DNA of 64,000 bases from Ophioceras dolichostomum (Eukaryota; Ascomycota; Sordariomycetes; Magnaporthales; Ophioceraceae). Under the pieces are notes generated by a model. That model made no database searches, was not told the origin of the DNA, and saw nothing but the letters and a program-made list of their open reading frames with translations. Position numbers and translations under genes: made by a program. The DNA lies in NCBI GenBank assembly GCA_003049485.1, contig PYST01000009.1, positions 124,001 through 188,000 of the forward strand. The letters run 5' to 3'. Positions 9,949 through 20,164 of the stretch are shown here, piece by piece. Each line of letters begins with the position of its first letter. The stretch's first letter is position 1.

Positions 9949-11434
9949 CGGAGATAGGCGATGTACTTTCTAAATAACGTTTTATGTGTAGGTAATTTAT
10001 GCTTTCTGTTGTCCTTGCGTTGCGATCGACCACGGCAGGTGACGCTCAGACGGGGAGCAACGCTCGAGCAAATGCGGACAGCAAAAAGCCGGGGAAAAGA
10101 GATGTACTCGCAGGGAGGTGCTTGGGCGTGAATTCAGGCAATGAAAGGGAATGAAGAAACCAAGATAATGCCGTCGATCGTCTGTTAGGTGAGGAAAAGG
10201 AGTTCGTCGCTCCCTTTGTGGCAAAGTTGCATGTTCCGGTCTTGGGTTCGTTTCGAGATGGAGGGGAACCAGTTGGCGGGACCCATCCCACTATTAAAAA
10301 GAGTTAGAGGGGGGGCTACGGCTAGGGGGCCCGGCGCCTCCCCAGCTTACGATTCAGGGCACCCACCAGACGGCTCAGCCCCAACGTCTCGCCGTCAGCT
10401 CTGAAGGACATCTTGGACGTCTTTGAGGGCCCGTCTTCTTGTTACTTGTCACGTTGCTCTGTGTCTTGTTTATTAGGAGGGGCGACGAAACAACATGACC
10501 TACTGGCCTCGACCCTGGACAAGCCTTGAGACCGTGGGCGAGGCCGAACGCGGCCGCATCCTCCCTCTCTCCTGCTTCGGTGCATCACTGCAGCGATGCC
10601 GGAAACATGGCAACCTTCTCTGCCTGACCTCCGAGCTGGCCATAATGATAGCTCCGGATTCAATGCTCTTTGAGAGGATGGTTGGTAGGGCTGGTTAGGA
10701 CCTTTGGCATTTATTAGGGACACCCGGATATTCGTCACGAGAGTCCTAACATTGACCAGAGCGGCTGAGCGAGAAGCTGAGTCCATGAAATGTCGGGGAC
10801 GGGAATTCTACGGACAATTAATATTGACAGCTCCGAGCAGCAAACGGCGGGTGACTCATCAGATGTGTCGAGTCGTCAGAGCGGTCTGGGCTCAACGTCA
10901 AGTGTGTTGAACACCTCACTTCAAATGTGCGCACGCGTTCGCCTTTTCCCTAAGATACCTACAGAATCGAGGAACATTGAAGTTTACTCCCGCCCCATTC
11001 AGTATCACCTACGAGATGTCTTCCGCCATCTAAGGCCGATAGAACCTACTTTTGAGTCTCTCATTCAAAGAGTGAAAGAAAGAACACCTACAAACGCACA
11101 CAAACTCACACCAGCGTCCCTGTGCCACTCTTGTTTTCTAAGTTCTGGGCATCAAAATGATCCCAACATTACACCTCTCGCTCTCCTATTTAGAAGCGTC
11201 TTCATGGAATGCATTAGTTTTACGACACCGGATATCTGGATATTAGAGACCCTTTGCCCCCTTTGCCCCATCTCCTTCCTTATCCTGGTGGCACCGCACT
11301 GAAGTCCCGAAGACTCGAGGACTCTTATTGTCCGGGCACACTTACTCCCTCCGACGCGAGTTGAGGAGAGTCCCCAGACCTCCTCGGCGAGGTGTGTCGT
11401 CTGGCGAGCCCGTGTTGCCTACTCCCGAGCCCCA
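9949..11434. other. Divergent promoter region between SEC9 and GTPBP1-like gene
   Basis: About 1.5 kb separates the two divergent start codons, so it should hold both promoters and 5' UTRs. A TGACTCA element, the AP-1/Gcn4 core, is visible near 10853. Short frames here (up to 170 codons) lack coding character. Confidence 0.6.
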
Positions 11435-14176
11435 ATGTCAGTGTTCACCTACGACCCCAACCCTCCTCGGGTCTCGTCACCGTGGCTCCAGCCGGCAGAT
11501 CCAGACAAGAAAGGCCATGCTTCACAGGAGTCGGTGGCGGGGTCTGCCCGGTCTTCCCCGGCTCCGGGTACTAGCCCCACCAAGCCCGGCCTTCTCTCCG
11601 ACTATGGCGTCACCAAGCTCGAAGCGGAGCCCCAGGAGGGGCCAACCGAGTACAAGCTTCACCTGCTGCTCAGACAGCGGCGCAAGTTCCGGTACATGAG
11701 CACTACGGACCGGATCGCCGGCTCCCAACAGGCTCGGCCGGGCGCCACGGAACCAAGGACGCCCAAGCAGCGCGTGGTGGCCATGGCGTCGTCCTCCGTC
11801 ACGCGCCAGTCCCGCCTCCTTCAGCTGACCACTCAGCTCTTCTGGAGGCTGAGGCAGTCGTCTCCGTACCACGCTTCGGTCGCCAACCAGGAGCTCGTGG
11901 TGCCGCATCTCTCTGACGACTCCACCGCGACCTCCCCCTTCGCGATCAAGCCAGGGAAGCCCCTGCCCGGGCTCGAGGAGTCCCGAGGCGCCCTGTACGA
12001 AATTGGAGTTGCCGATGACGGGACTTTGGTCGGCCTCACGCAGGACGAGATGGATGAGTCCATCTTGAACCTGCAAATCATGGCAGCGAGTCTGGGCTGC
12101 AACATTGATGTGCTCCGGCGCGTCATCGTCGGCGACTGCGAGTGGGAGGAGGAGCCCCCCTCGACGGCCGTGCATCGAGGGGAGCTGTGGGTTGCAGAGG
12201 TGCTCGTGATGCCGAATCTCGGATCCTCTGAGGGAGCGGACCGAGGCAGCCACCCGCGACCTTCCGAGGCCGTGGCCGCTGTACCAGACCTGAGTCCTTC
12301 TGTGGGCCCGTCCACCCACGACCAGCTCCGGATCACACTGACGGGGCCGACAACGTCGGGGAAGTCAACTTTGCTTGGGACCCTCTCGACGGGGACCCTC
12401 GACAACGGCCACGGCAAGAGTCGGTTGAGTCTCCTGAAGCACCGCCACGAGCTGGCCTCAGGGGTCACCAGTTCCGTTACCCAAGAGCTCATCGGATACA
12501 ACGGAGACAGGATAGTCAACTATTCTAACCGGAACATCGAGTCATGGATTGGCATCCACGACTTCACCGAAGATGGTCGCCTGGTGTTTGTCTCTGACTC
12601 GGCTGGACATCCGCGGTACCGGCGCACCATCCTGCGCGGTATTGTCGGATGGGCGCCTCACTGGACGCTTCTCTGCATCGCGGCCGACGAGGAGGAGACC
12701 GGTGTGCTCACGCCCGCCAGTCCAGCAGCCAGCCCAGCTTCGCCCGCGCAAGACTTCCTCGGCGTCTCCGCAGGCATCGATCTAGCCAAGGCCCATCTAG
12801 AGCTCTGTCTGAGACTGCAGCTCCCACTCGCCATCATCATGACAAAAATCGACAAAGCCACCAAATCCAGCATACAGCGCATCCTGGGCAAGGTGCTGTC
12901 CAGCATCAAGCAGGCCAGACGGACGCCGCGAATCCTGCCGCCGGACAGACGGCCGACCGATGCTGATCTCGCCGAGATTCCGCACAACGACTCCAACAGC
13001 GTCAGGAGAGTCCTCGCGGAGATGCGAAGCCCCGCCGGCGGCGGCCACGGCCGTGGTGCCGCCGACCTACTCGCCGTTGTGCCGATCGTCATGACCAGCG
13101 CGGTCAAGGGCACCGGCATCGGCCAGGTCCACGCGCTGCTCAAGCAGCTGCCCCTGCCGCCGCCGCCCACCGCGCACGACCTGACCGGGCCGGTGCTGAA
13201 CCCGGAGCAGCCGACGACGCTCTTCCACATCGAGGACCGGTACAGCCTGCCGGCGTCGCATGCCTCCACCGGCGGGGCCGCCGACGAGCAGACGGACTCC
13301 GGTACGGTCGTGGCGGGCTACCTCCGCTTCGGCAAGCTCTCCGTCGGTGACGAGGTCGTGGTCGGCCCGTTCCCGTCTTCCGAAGAGGACGACGCCGCCC
13401 GCGAGCGCCTCACCCCCGACGGACGCCAGTCACCCGCCAGCAGCTACGGCGCCGGCGGCGGAGGCGGCGGCGCCTTGCTGTCCCGGTCGCACCCGTCCGC
13501 CACGGAGCTGAGCCGCATCGCGTCGCGCGCCGCCACGCCCGCGTCGGCTATCAAGGGCGAGTGGCGTACCGTCCGCGTGGTTAGCATCCGCAACCTGCGC
13601 CTGCCGGTGCTGACGCTCGAGGCGGGTCAGGCAGGGTCCGTGGGGCTCGTGGACCCGGGGCCGTCCCCGACGCCGTGCAAGATCAGGAAAGGGATGGTCT
13701 TGGCCGTGCCGAGCAGGCACATGCGAGACACGGGCCTGTCGTTGCAGGCCGCGAGCGGGCTGACGGCGTCGTTCGCCGGGTCGGAGGCTGCGGCGCTGGT
13801 GGTGGGGAGTTTGGTCAGCATCTACATCGCCAGTGTGCGCGCCACTGCGAGGGTTGTGTCCATTAGCGACTGCGGGGTCGGCGTCGGTGGCGGCTACGGT
13901 GGTGGTGGCGGCGGGTCGCGCGTCCCTACGGAGGATATCGATGACGTTTTTGACCTTGACGAGATAGATGACGGCGATGACGATGGTGGTGGTAGGAGGT
14001 CAAAGGGGGGAGCGGAAGGGCTGACGCAGGAGGCGGCGTTCGAGGTGAGGTTGGAGCTGTTGACTAATCGGGAGTGGATCGAGCTGGGCTCGCGGATCGT
14101 GATTCTCGAAGGGGGGAGACAGGATAGGAGCGGGTTGGAAGGTATTGTTGGGACGGTGGTGGAGATTGTGGACTAA
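11435..14176 (+). CDS. GTPBP1/GTPBP2-like translational GTPase
   Basis: A single 913-residue frame. GTPase motifs: GPTTSGKST (G1, ~305-313); the GTPBP-type switch I region with SLLKHRHELASGVTSS; DSAGHPRY (G3, ~387); TKID (G4, ~468). The C-terminal half holds beta-barrel domains like EF-Tu domains II/III (GTVVAGYLRFGKLSVGDEV, RKGMVLAV) and ends in FEVRLELLTNREWIELGSRI. Several Gly/Ser and acidic insertions, for example near 655-680 and 815-850, make it longer than animal GTPBP1. The animal relatives act on mRNA decay and stalled ribosomes; the fungal role is not established. The ATG at 11435 is the first in frame after a leader lacking coding character. Confidence 0.85.
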   Translation: MSVFTYDPNPPRVSSPWLQPADPDKKGHASQESVAGSARSSPAPGTSPTKPGLLSDYGVTKLEAEPQEGPTEYKLHLLLRQRRKFRYMSTTDRIAGSQQARPGATEPRTPKQRVVAMASSSVTRQSRLLQLTTQLFWRLRQSSPYHASVANQELVVPHLSDDSTATSPFAIKPGKPLPGLEESRGALYEIGVADDGTLVGLTQDEMDESILNLQIMAASLGCNIDVLRRVIVGDCEWEEEPPSTAVHRGELWVAEVLVMPNLGSSEGADRGSHPRPSEAVAAVPDLSPSVGPSTHDQLRITLTGPTTSGKSTLLGTLSTGTLDNGHGKSRLSLLKHRHELASGVTSSVTQELIGYNGDRIVNYSNRNIESWIGIHDFTEDGRLVFVSDSAGHPRYRRTILRGIVGWAPHWTLLCIAADEEETGVLTPASPAASPASPAQDFLGVSAGIDLAKAHLELCLRLQLPLAIIMTKIDKATKSSIQRILGKVLSSIKQARRTPRILPPDRRPTDADLAEIPHNDSNSVRRVLAEMRSPAGGGHGRGAADLLAVVPIVMTSAVKGTGIGQVHALLKQLPLPPPPTAHDLTGPVLNPEQPTTLFHIEDRYSLPASHASTGGAADEQTDSGTVVAGYLRFGKLSVGDEVVVGPFPSSEEDDAARERLTPDGRQSPASSYGAGGGGGGALLSRSHPSATELSRIASRAATPASAIKGEWRTVRVVSIRNLRLPVLTLEAGQAGSVGLVDPGPSPTPCKIRKGMVLAVPSRHMRDTGLSLQAASGLTASFAGSEAAALVVGSLVSIYIASVRATARVVSISDCGVGVGGGYGGGGGGSRVPTEDIDDVFDLDEIDDGDDDGGGRRSKGGAEGLTQEAAFEVRLELLTNREWIELGSRIVILEGGRQDRSGLEGIVGTVVEIVD

Positions 14177-15679
14177 TGGGTTGTGAGGGTCGAGAGCAGT
14201 GCCATGCCAGCAGCGTGTTTTACGTTGCTAACTTTTTCCTATGGTCTTTTTCGTTGGCATTAATGTTTTGCACTCTTGACCGTTTTCTTGTAACTGTTTG
14301 TTTGATAGTAATATCGTTTCTGGCTATAAACTTGACGATGGTAGTATTTTATTGTTCCATCTTTTGGAGTCTTGTAGGTAGGCCATGGGCTCAAACCCAA
14401 CGACAACAGCGATGAAAGGGAGAGACACGACGAGCACACTTGGGGAAAAAAAGGCCCTACGAAGATGATGAGAGTCCGTCGCCATTCCGAGCCGCCATGA
14501 GATCCGCAACTTCTCCGGCACCCCTGTATTTATCCGTCGTCCTCCTCGCCCGAACCTCCGCGAGGCCTTCTACGACATCGCCCGCATAGCGTCCTACGAC
14601 GAAGATGGACTCCGCTTCAACTACGAGCCCGTTGTCGTCCCTAACTGAACTGCACGGATGGAGCGGCTAAGTAAGGCCTCCGGCCGCCAAAAAGAAACAC
14701 CCTCGGCCCTGCCTTTCTTCTCCTAACGAGGAGGACAGGCGCTACCACGAGAACGAGGAACGCCTGGCGGTCCTCCAGAGGGCTGACACTGAGGATCTAC
14801 CATAATGCGCGGGCCAGCAAAGGTCAATCGATCTTTGATGGCTTGTTGGACTGCCTTTGCGTGAGGCGGTAAAATTAGACCGACCCGGGATTCGGGGAGC
14901 TGGCGGCCATGGTCACGGATGGACCCCGCCAGCTTTCGTGGTTGCTGAAGACCGGGGTAGATCCGAATACGCCGTAGCAAGAGCTCCTATGACATATTCA
15001 CTCGTCCTCTAAGGCTCTTGCCACCACAGATTCGACATGACCTCGTCCATGGACGGCCCAGCCGTGGGACCGGCCCGCATCAGGCTAAGGATCGTGTCCT
15101 TGAAGTGGCGACAGAAATCAGTGTTTTTGTTGTCGTTGGAATCAATGAGTATTCAAAGCCAACGGGAGTATTATACTTGGCTCCGAGGCGTTGGGGACAG
15201 CTCGTAGATCGATTCAGATACATGATTCGAAAACGGCAGTTGCCGAATCATCTTCACGTCTATATGAGATGACCAGAGCAACAGAATAAGCCATGAGATG
15301 AGGTATGGAACTTGAGTTTGTTGCATGAGGAGATGCCCCTTAACGGTAATGTCGGCATACCCTTCCCCTAAGACGTACGACGTGGCGCTGAAGATGGTGT
15401 CCCTACCACACTAGTCCGATGAAGCGACTGGCCTCGGACGTCCTGTCGACTAGGCACGCTCATGATGGTGGTAGATGCCATTCTGCTGCTTGTGCTGGAG
15501 AAAAACCGACTGACGGATCGGCCATTCCGTTACACCAGTGCTGGCTTATTCCATCGCTATCTTATCTTATCTTCCGATAATGCTATGCTAACTTTTTTTT
15601 CTGCCCACCACCACCACTCGAAGCTCTCTGCGTCGCGAGAAGCCGAATCCTATTAATTGGTCAGCGAATATCGACGAAG
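14177..15679. other. Intergenic region upstream of UTP23, partly gene-relic-like
   Basis: About 1.5 kb with no intact gene. The first third contains a short coding-like stretch (listed separately). The rest has only short frames of no recognisable family. The last ~200 bases must hold the UTP23 promoter. Confidence 0.5.
14472..14648 (+). pseudogene. Possible C-terminal gene relic (58 codons)
   Basis: An open stretch from GAG at 14472 to TGA at 14646-14648 with strong GC-ending codon use. It reads through HEIRNFSGTPVFIRRP, NLREAFYDIARIASYDEDG and RFNYEPVVVPN. It has no start codon and is preceded by a TGA at 14469-14471. A second short coding-like stretch (NEEDRRYHENEERLAVLQR) follows near 14730-14800 after a break. 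The codon bias looks like real protein sequence, but I do not recognise the family. It may be a decayed gene or an exon of a gene I could not assemble. Confidence 0.35.
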
Positions 15680-16954
15680 ATGAAGGCCAAAAGGTGAGTG
15701 CCTATACTCGTGGCGTTGTATAGGCTGTTATAGACACTGACACTTGAGTTCTGCAGGTCAAAGCAGTATCGCAAACTTATGAGGCAGTACAGCCGGGCTT
15801 GGAACTTTGTACGCTCTCTCGACCCCGCCCACTCGGCGTCCACTCTGGCCTGCGACAGTATCACTGACGGGCCGTGTCCTCATTGCGAACAGAAAGAACC
15901 ATATCACGTCCTGGTAGATGCCGAGATCGTCAAAGATGCGAGCCGCTTCAAGATGGACCTCGTCCCTGCGCTGGAGCGTACAGTGCAGGGCAAAATTCGA
16001 CCCAGTACGTCTCCACGCCCGGCGCTCCGAGACCATGACGTCCATTGCTTCATGAGATTGTGTTCGCTGACTTGCTTCTCTGTTTCCCTTCTAAGTGATT
16101 ACTCAATGCTCAATGTATGAGACGGCAATCCCTCATCCTCAGCCCACGAATCTGAGGGCAACTCAAGAGCTGACCGAATATCACTACTCGCAACAACTAG
16201 GCGCCACCTCTACAGTCAGGGATCAGAACCGGGAATGGGCGCCGTAATAGACTACGCAAAGGAGACCTTTGAGCGCTGGCGCTGCGGCCACCACCCAGAA
16301 AAGACGGAGGCGCTATCAGCACTAGAATGCCTATCGTCTGTGGTGGTGGACTCGGGCAAAGGCAAAGACAAGGCGTACGTGGTTGCGAGCCAGGACGAAG
16401 ACGTGCGCAGGCACATGCGCGGGGTCAAGGGCGTACCCTTGATCTACATTTCTCGCAGCGTCATGATCATGGAGCCGATGTCGGAAGCCAGCGCTGCCGT
16501 CGTCGCCAGCCAGGAGCGCGCCAAGTTCAAGTCCGAACTCAAGACCCTCACACCGGCCGGGGCGAAAAGGAAGAGGGAAGACGACGACGACGGTGAAGAG
16601 ACCGACGACGGCGATGACGGGGAAGGCGGGATGGAAAACAAGGGCGATGGTGCCACCGCCGTGGAACAGCCGCCGAAAAAGAAGAAAAAGTATGGGCCGA
16701 AGGGTCCAAATCCTTTGGCTGCCAAGAAGAAAAAGAAGAAGACCGGCAACGAGCAGCAGCAGCATCAGCAGCAGCAGCAGTCGGCCAAGAAGCCCGCGAA
16801 ACCGAAGGATGAGGCTCAGGTGGCAGCAACAACCCCAGAACCATCAGAGAAGAAGAAGCGCCGCAGGAGACACAAAAAGCCGGCTGCCGGGGAGGGCCCT
16901 CCGGACGGTGCTGTGCAGCAGTCGGAAGCTGGCGCCGTTTCGTCCGAGACTTGA
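15680..16954 (+). CDS. UTP23: UTP23, small-subunit processome PIN-domain protein (five exons)
   Basis: Exons 15680-15693, 15757-15808, 15893-16004, 16096-16114 and 16201-16954; introns of 63, 84, 91 and 86 nt all have GT..AG ends. The 951-nt CDS encodes 316 residues. The spliced product starts MKAKRSKQYRKLMRQY and continues EPYHVLVDAEIVKD, GKIRPMITQCSM, RHLYSQGSEPGMGAVIDYAK, FERWRCGHHPEKTEALSALE, VPLIYISRSVMIMEPMS. This is the Utp23/Fcf1 PIN fold with the family's Cys/His zinc site (ITQC, RCGHH, LEC). The C-terminus is a long basic tail with GPNPLAAKKKKKK, poly-Gln and KKKRRRRHKK. Utp23 works in early 18S rRNA processing with the snR30 snoRNP in the nucleolus. The first coding exon is 14 nt and the fourth 19 nt, so naive models would start at 16235 and lose half the PIN domain. 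Confidence 0.93.
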
Positions 16955-19099
16955 AGCGATCGATCGTCCGTCTTGAGTCACTCAGGAAATGTCTACCTAA
17001 GGAGACTGGGCTGGGCGGGGGTGGCAACCGAGACCTTTCCAAGTTTCTCGCTTTGCTCACGAGCAAACGGCATATTCCCCCATGCCATTTTCTCTCTGAA
17101 TCACATATACCGGGTACCAGGCAGCGACCTCTCGAGACCAACCTGGTCCTTGTCCGGAGGTCAACGTCGTAGTGAATCACCATCCCTTTTGACACTACGG
17201 GCACTTAGTGGGGGCGTCCTGGCTAAAGTCTTCAGGTTAAAGCGAAGATGGAACTTGGACAAAACGGTTCCTTGCGCTTGGTAAAAGCGAGAGGCGGAGG
17301 GCAGAGCGCTGCTCAGCACAGCCCCTCTGCTGCTTTGGGAGAACAGACGGCTATAGATCGCCGCAAAAGAGTCTGTGGCGTCCACACAGCCAGCACATCC
17401 CTTTGATCAAAGAAGCCGATCTAGAAGCCTCCGAACACGGGTTATTGTAAAACATTCCCAAACCGTCGAGAGTTTTTGGTTGGTGCAATTACCCGGCGTC
17501 GCAAGAAGAGACAGAGAGACTCAAAAGGAGCATCAGGGGGCGGTTAAGCACCAAGAATTTTATGGCGGCAACCCTCTACAGGTGGGATGGGGGGTGGAAA
17601 AGTCGAAGTTGGTAAAGTTGGTTTCGCATATCACACACCCGCTGTAAGAAGGACGCAGGACATTTTAGCCATCCCAGTGTTCCCCAGAAATTGGGAAAGA
17701 CTCAGTCTGCCATCTTGCCTGGATCGGTTTTGGTTAGCGTGCGTGATGAGCAAACTTCGAGATCCCGCGCCCGTCGATCCCCCTCCTTTTGCCTCTCTTC
17801 TCACACTCGGACGGACGGACCAGAGCAGCAGGTTGAAACGAAACATCAAAACACAGATCTCAGGCGACCCCGGTTCATGCTTTCTCTCTCGTCTTTTCCT
17901 TTTTTTTCTTTGAGAGGCATGGACCATCGGAGTTTTCCGCCCAACACAGACCACATTCAACGTTGCTCATCAGCTTTGCCTGCCTGGATTCGCCATGCAA
18001 TGCCATGCTAGGCCGGCCGGAAAATCCCTCGCATCATTCACGGCAGTGGCTTCAGTCCACCACCGGCATAATCCTAGACTAAACAACTTGTTCCAGACAC
18101 AGGAGAAGCGGTGGCCTAAGACTTCATACCACAGTAACAGCGGGAGTTTTTGTTACAATTGATGTGGACATAATCTAGCAGCCAGCGAGTCTCAACTCAT
18201 CTATCTAGAATTGGGGGAGCATGCCCTGCGATGCTCAGCAGGTAGAGAGCTAGAGGGAGTAGAGTAGGCCAGAAAGGGGAAGGGAGTCCGAAGGGAGCCG
18301 GGTCAAATGTGTTGCTCTGCCTAGTAGTTTGCACATTCAATCTTAAGAAAAACTGTCGTTGTTATGTGTGTGTACGCCCGCAACTACATATAAAACTTCG
18401 GATGGGTTGAGTAGCATAGCAGGCAAGAAGATACATGGCCGCAGCACGGGACAAACGAGCGAGCGAGGGAATTCCATCCTGCTCCGTCCAAGTGTGTACG
18501 TATCCGTTCCTCGAGTCCACTATACCGCGAAGCAAACAAAGCAGCACACAGAGACACAAGGAGATATCCAGACGGACAGGCATGTAGTGATGATAGCGAG
18601 AGCAAGTGGGGTTTAAAAAAAGGAGGCATTTAAGCTCTCAAAATAAGAATTGAAGAGAAAAGAAAGAGGTGACCAGATGCTGCCAGTTCCGTGGCACGGG
18701 GAATATCAAGAAATACCCAAACACACTACCAAAACTCATAAAACGCCTGCCTCTCTTCCCGTGAATGTCGTCTCTTCCACACCGAGAACCCGCCGCCTCT
18801 GAGCCAGCCCAAAAGAAAGTCGTTTTGTGTCCCCCTTCTCCCCCCACCCTCCATCCAAGAGCCAAGCCGTATAGAGAAAGGAAGTAGGTAGAAACCAGGA
18901 AAAAAAAGTCCATCCAATGCTTGATTGAGTAACCCAACATCGAATGGATAGAGTAGAAAAGAAGAGAATGGGGTAGGGTAGGTAGGTAAACCGAAGCTCG
19001 TTAAATATGTACAACGAATCTGTCTAAAAAGAGTTTTTACTTTCAATACTTTCTTTCCTTTCCTATCCAGTCAGTCAGTCAGTCGGCGGTCTTGCTCTC
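16955..19099. other. Convergent intergenic region downstream of UTP23
   Basis: About 2.1 kb between the stop codons of UTP23 (+) and the Ser/Pro-rich gene (-). It presumably holds both 3' UTRs. The bases near 18900-19080 are AT-rich with TAGGTAGG and CAGTCAGT short repeats. No convincing coding sequence was seen. Confidence 0.55.
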
Positions 19100-20164
19100 T
19101 TAGATCCACTTCGCCAACACGGGCAACGTGACGGGCAACATCTCGCCGATGAAGCTCTCGAACAAGCCGGGGATCTCGCGGAGGTAGTCCTCTGCGCTGA
19201 CCTTGACCAGGCCCTTGCGCTGGAGCTCCTTCTCCTCCTCATCGATGAGGGTCGCGAGCCTAGGCTGGAACTCCTCGGCGAGCTCAGACACCTGCGCCAG
19301 CTCGTGGCCGAACGGATTATGCGACTGATGCTGGTGCTGGTCCCTCCTGAGCGCCGCAGATGCGGGTGCTGGCGATGGCGCTGGCACTGGCGCCGCGTGG
19401 TGGTGGTGCTGGGGAGCATGCGCATGAACAGGTGCCGGAGCAGGAGCAGGTGCAGGCGCAGAGATCTTAGCGGCCGCGGGTACTGGCGGCGCAGGCAGGG
19501 AGGTGGTCGGCGGCGGGGCGGGCGCGCCCTTGATGGCGGAGTAGTTCGTCGACGCGTGCGAGTGCGAGGTGGCCGATGTGCTGGTCGATGTCGAGGACGA
19601 GCGCGAGAAGCTGAAGCTGGCCTTTGTGGATACCGTGCGCGTCGACTGCTCCGACATGCGCGAGTTGGAACGGTTGCGCGTCAGGGTCTCGTACGACTTC
19701 TTGATGTGCGACGGCGCCCGCTGCGGGATGACGGGCGCCTCAGGAGTGGACGCCGCTGCCACGCCGGGAACCGCTTGGCCGGGAGCGGTGAAGTAACATG
19801 AGAGATGGTTGGGCTCTGGCGAGGTGTCGCGCTGCTTCGTGACTGGTGGTGATGATGGCTTATGCTGGTGCGGATGGGGGGAGTCTGGGCTGGTGGGAGG
19901 AGTGCTCGATGTGCTGGTGAGAGTGTCGGAGTCGTCGTCCGACTTGCTCGAGTTGCTAGAGGCGGTCTTGGGGTAGATGTCTGGGGCGTTGTACGAGAGC
20001 ATGTTGGTCGTTGAGATCAGCTCTACCGGGCCCGAGATCTTGTTCCTGATCGAGTAGCTGGCCGCCTTGGATGTGGTGTTGCTGCGGTGCATGATATCGT
20101 TGGCATCCTTGAGCTCAAGGCTCTGCTTCACCCTGCGGGTGGTGAATGCTCGCGCAATTGACAT
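19100..20164 (-). CDS. Ser/Pro/Ala-rich protein of unknown function
   Basis: A single 354-residue frame on the minus strand starting MSIARAFTTRRVKQSLELKD. The N-terminal ~70 residues (NKISGPVELISTTNMLSYNA) and C-terminal ~65 residues (ELAEEFQPRLATLIDEEEKE, AEDYLREIPGLFESFIGEML) look ordered and are likely conserved. The middle is disordered: Ser/Thr/Pro-rich, an Ala-Pro dipeptide run near 235-250 and a His run near 255. No signal peptide or membrane helix is evident. The architecture is common among filamentous-ascomycete proteins of unknown role. Its 5' side faces the 6.6-kb gene-poor region. Confidence 0.75.
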   Translation of the reverse strand: MSIARAFTTRRVKQSLELKDANDIMHRSNTTSKAASYSIRNKISGPVELISTTNMLSYNAPDIYPKTASSNSSKSDDDSDTLTSTSSTPPTSPDSPHPHQHKPSSPPVTKQRDTSPEPNHLSCYFTAPGQAVPGVAAASTPEAPVIPQRAPSHIKKSYETLTRNRSNSRMSEQSTRTVSTKASFSFSRSSSTSTSTSATSHSHASTNYSAIKGAPAPPPTTSLPAPPVPAAAKISAPAPAPAPAPVHAHAPQHHHHAAPVPAPSPAPASAALRRDQHQHQSHNPFGHELAQVSELAEEFQPRLATLIDEEEKELQRKGLVKVSAEDYLREIPGLFESFIGEMLPVTLPVLAKWI

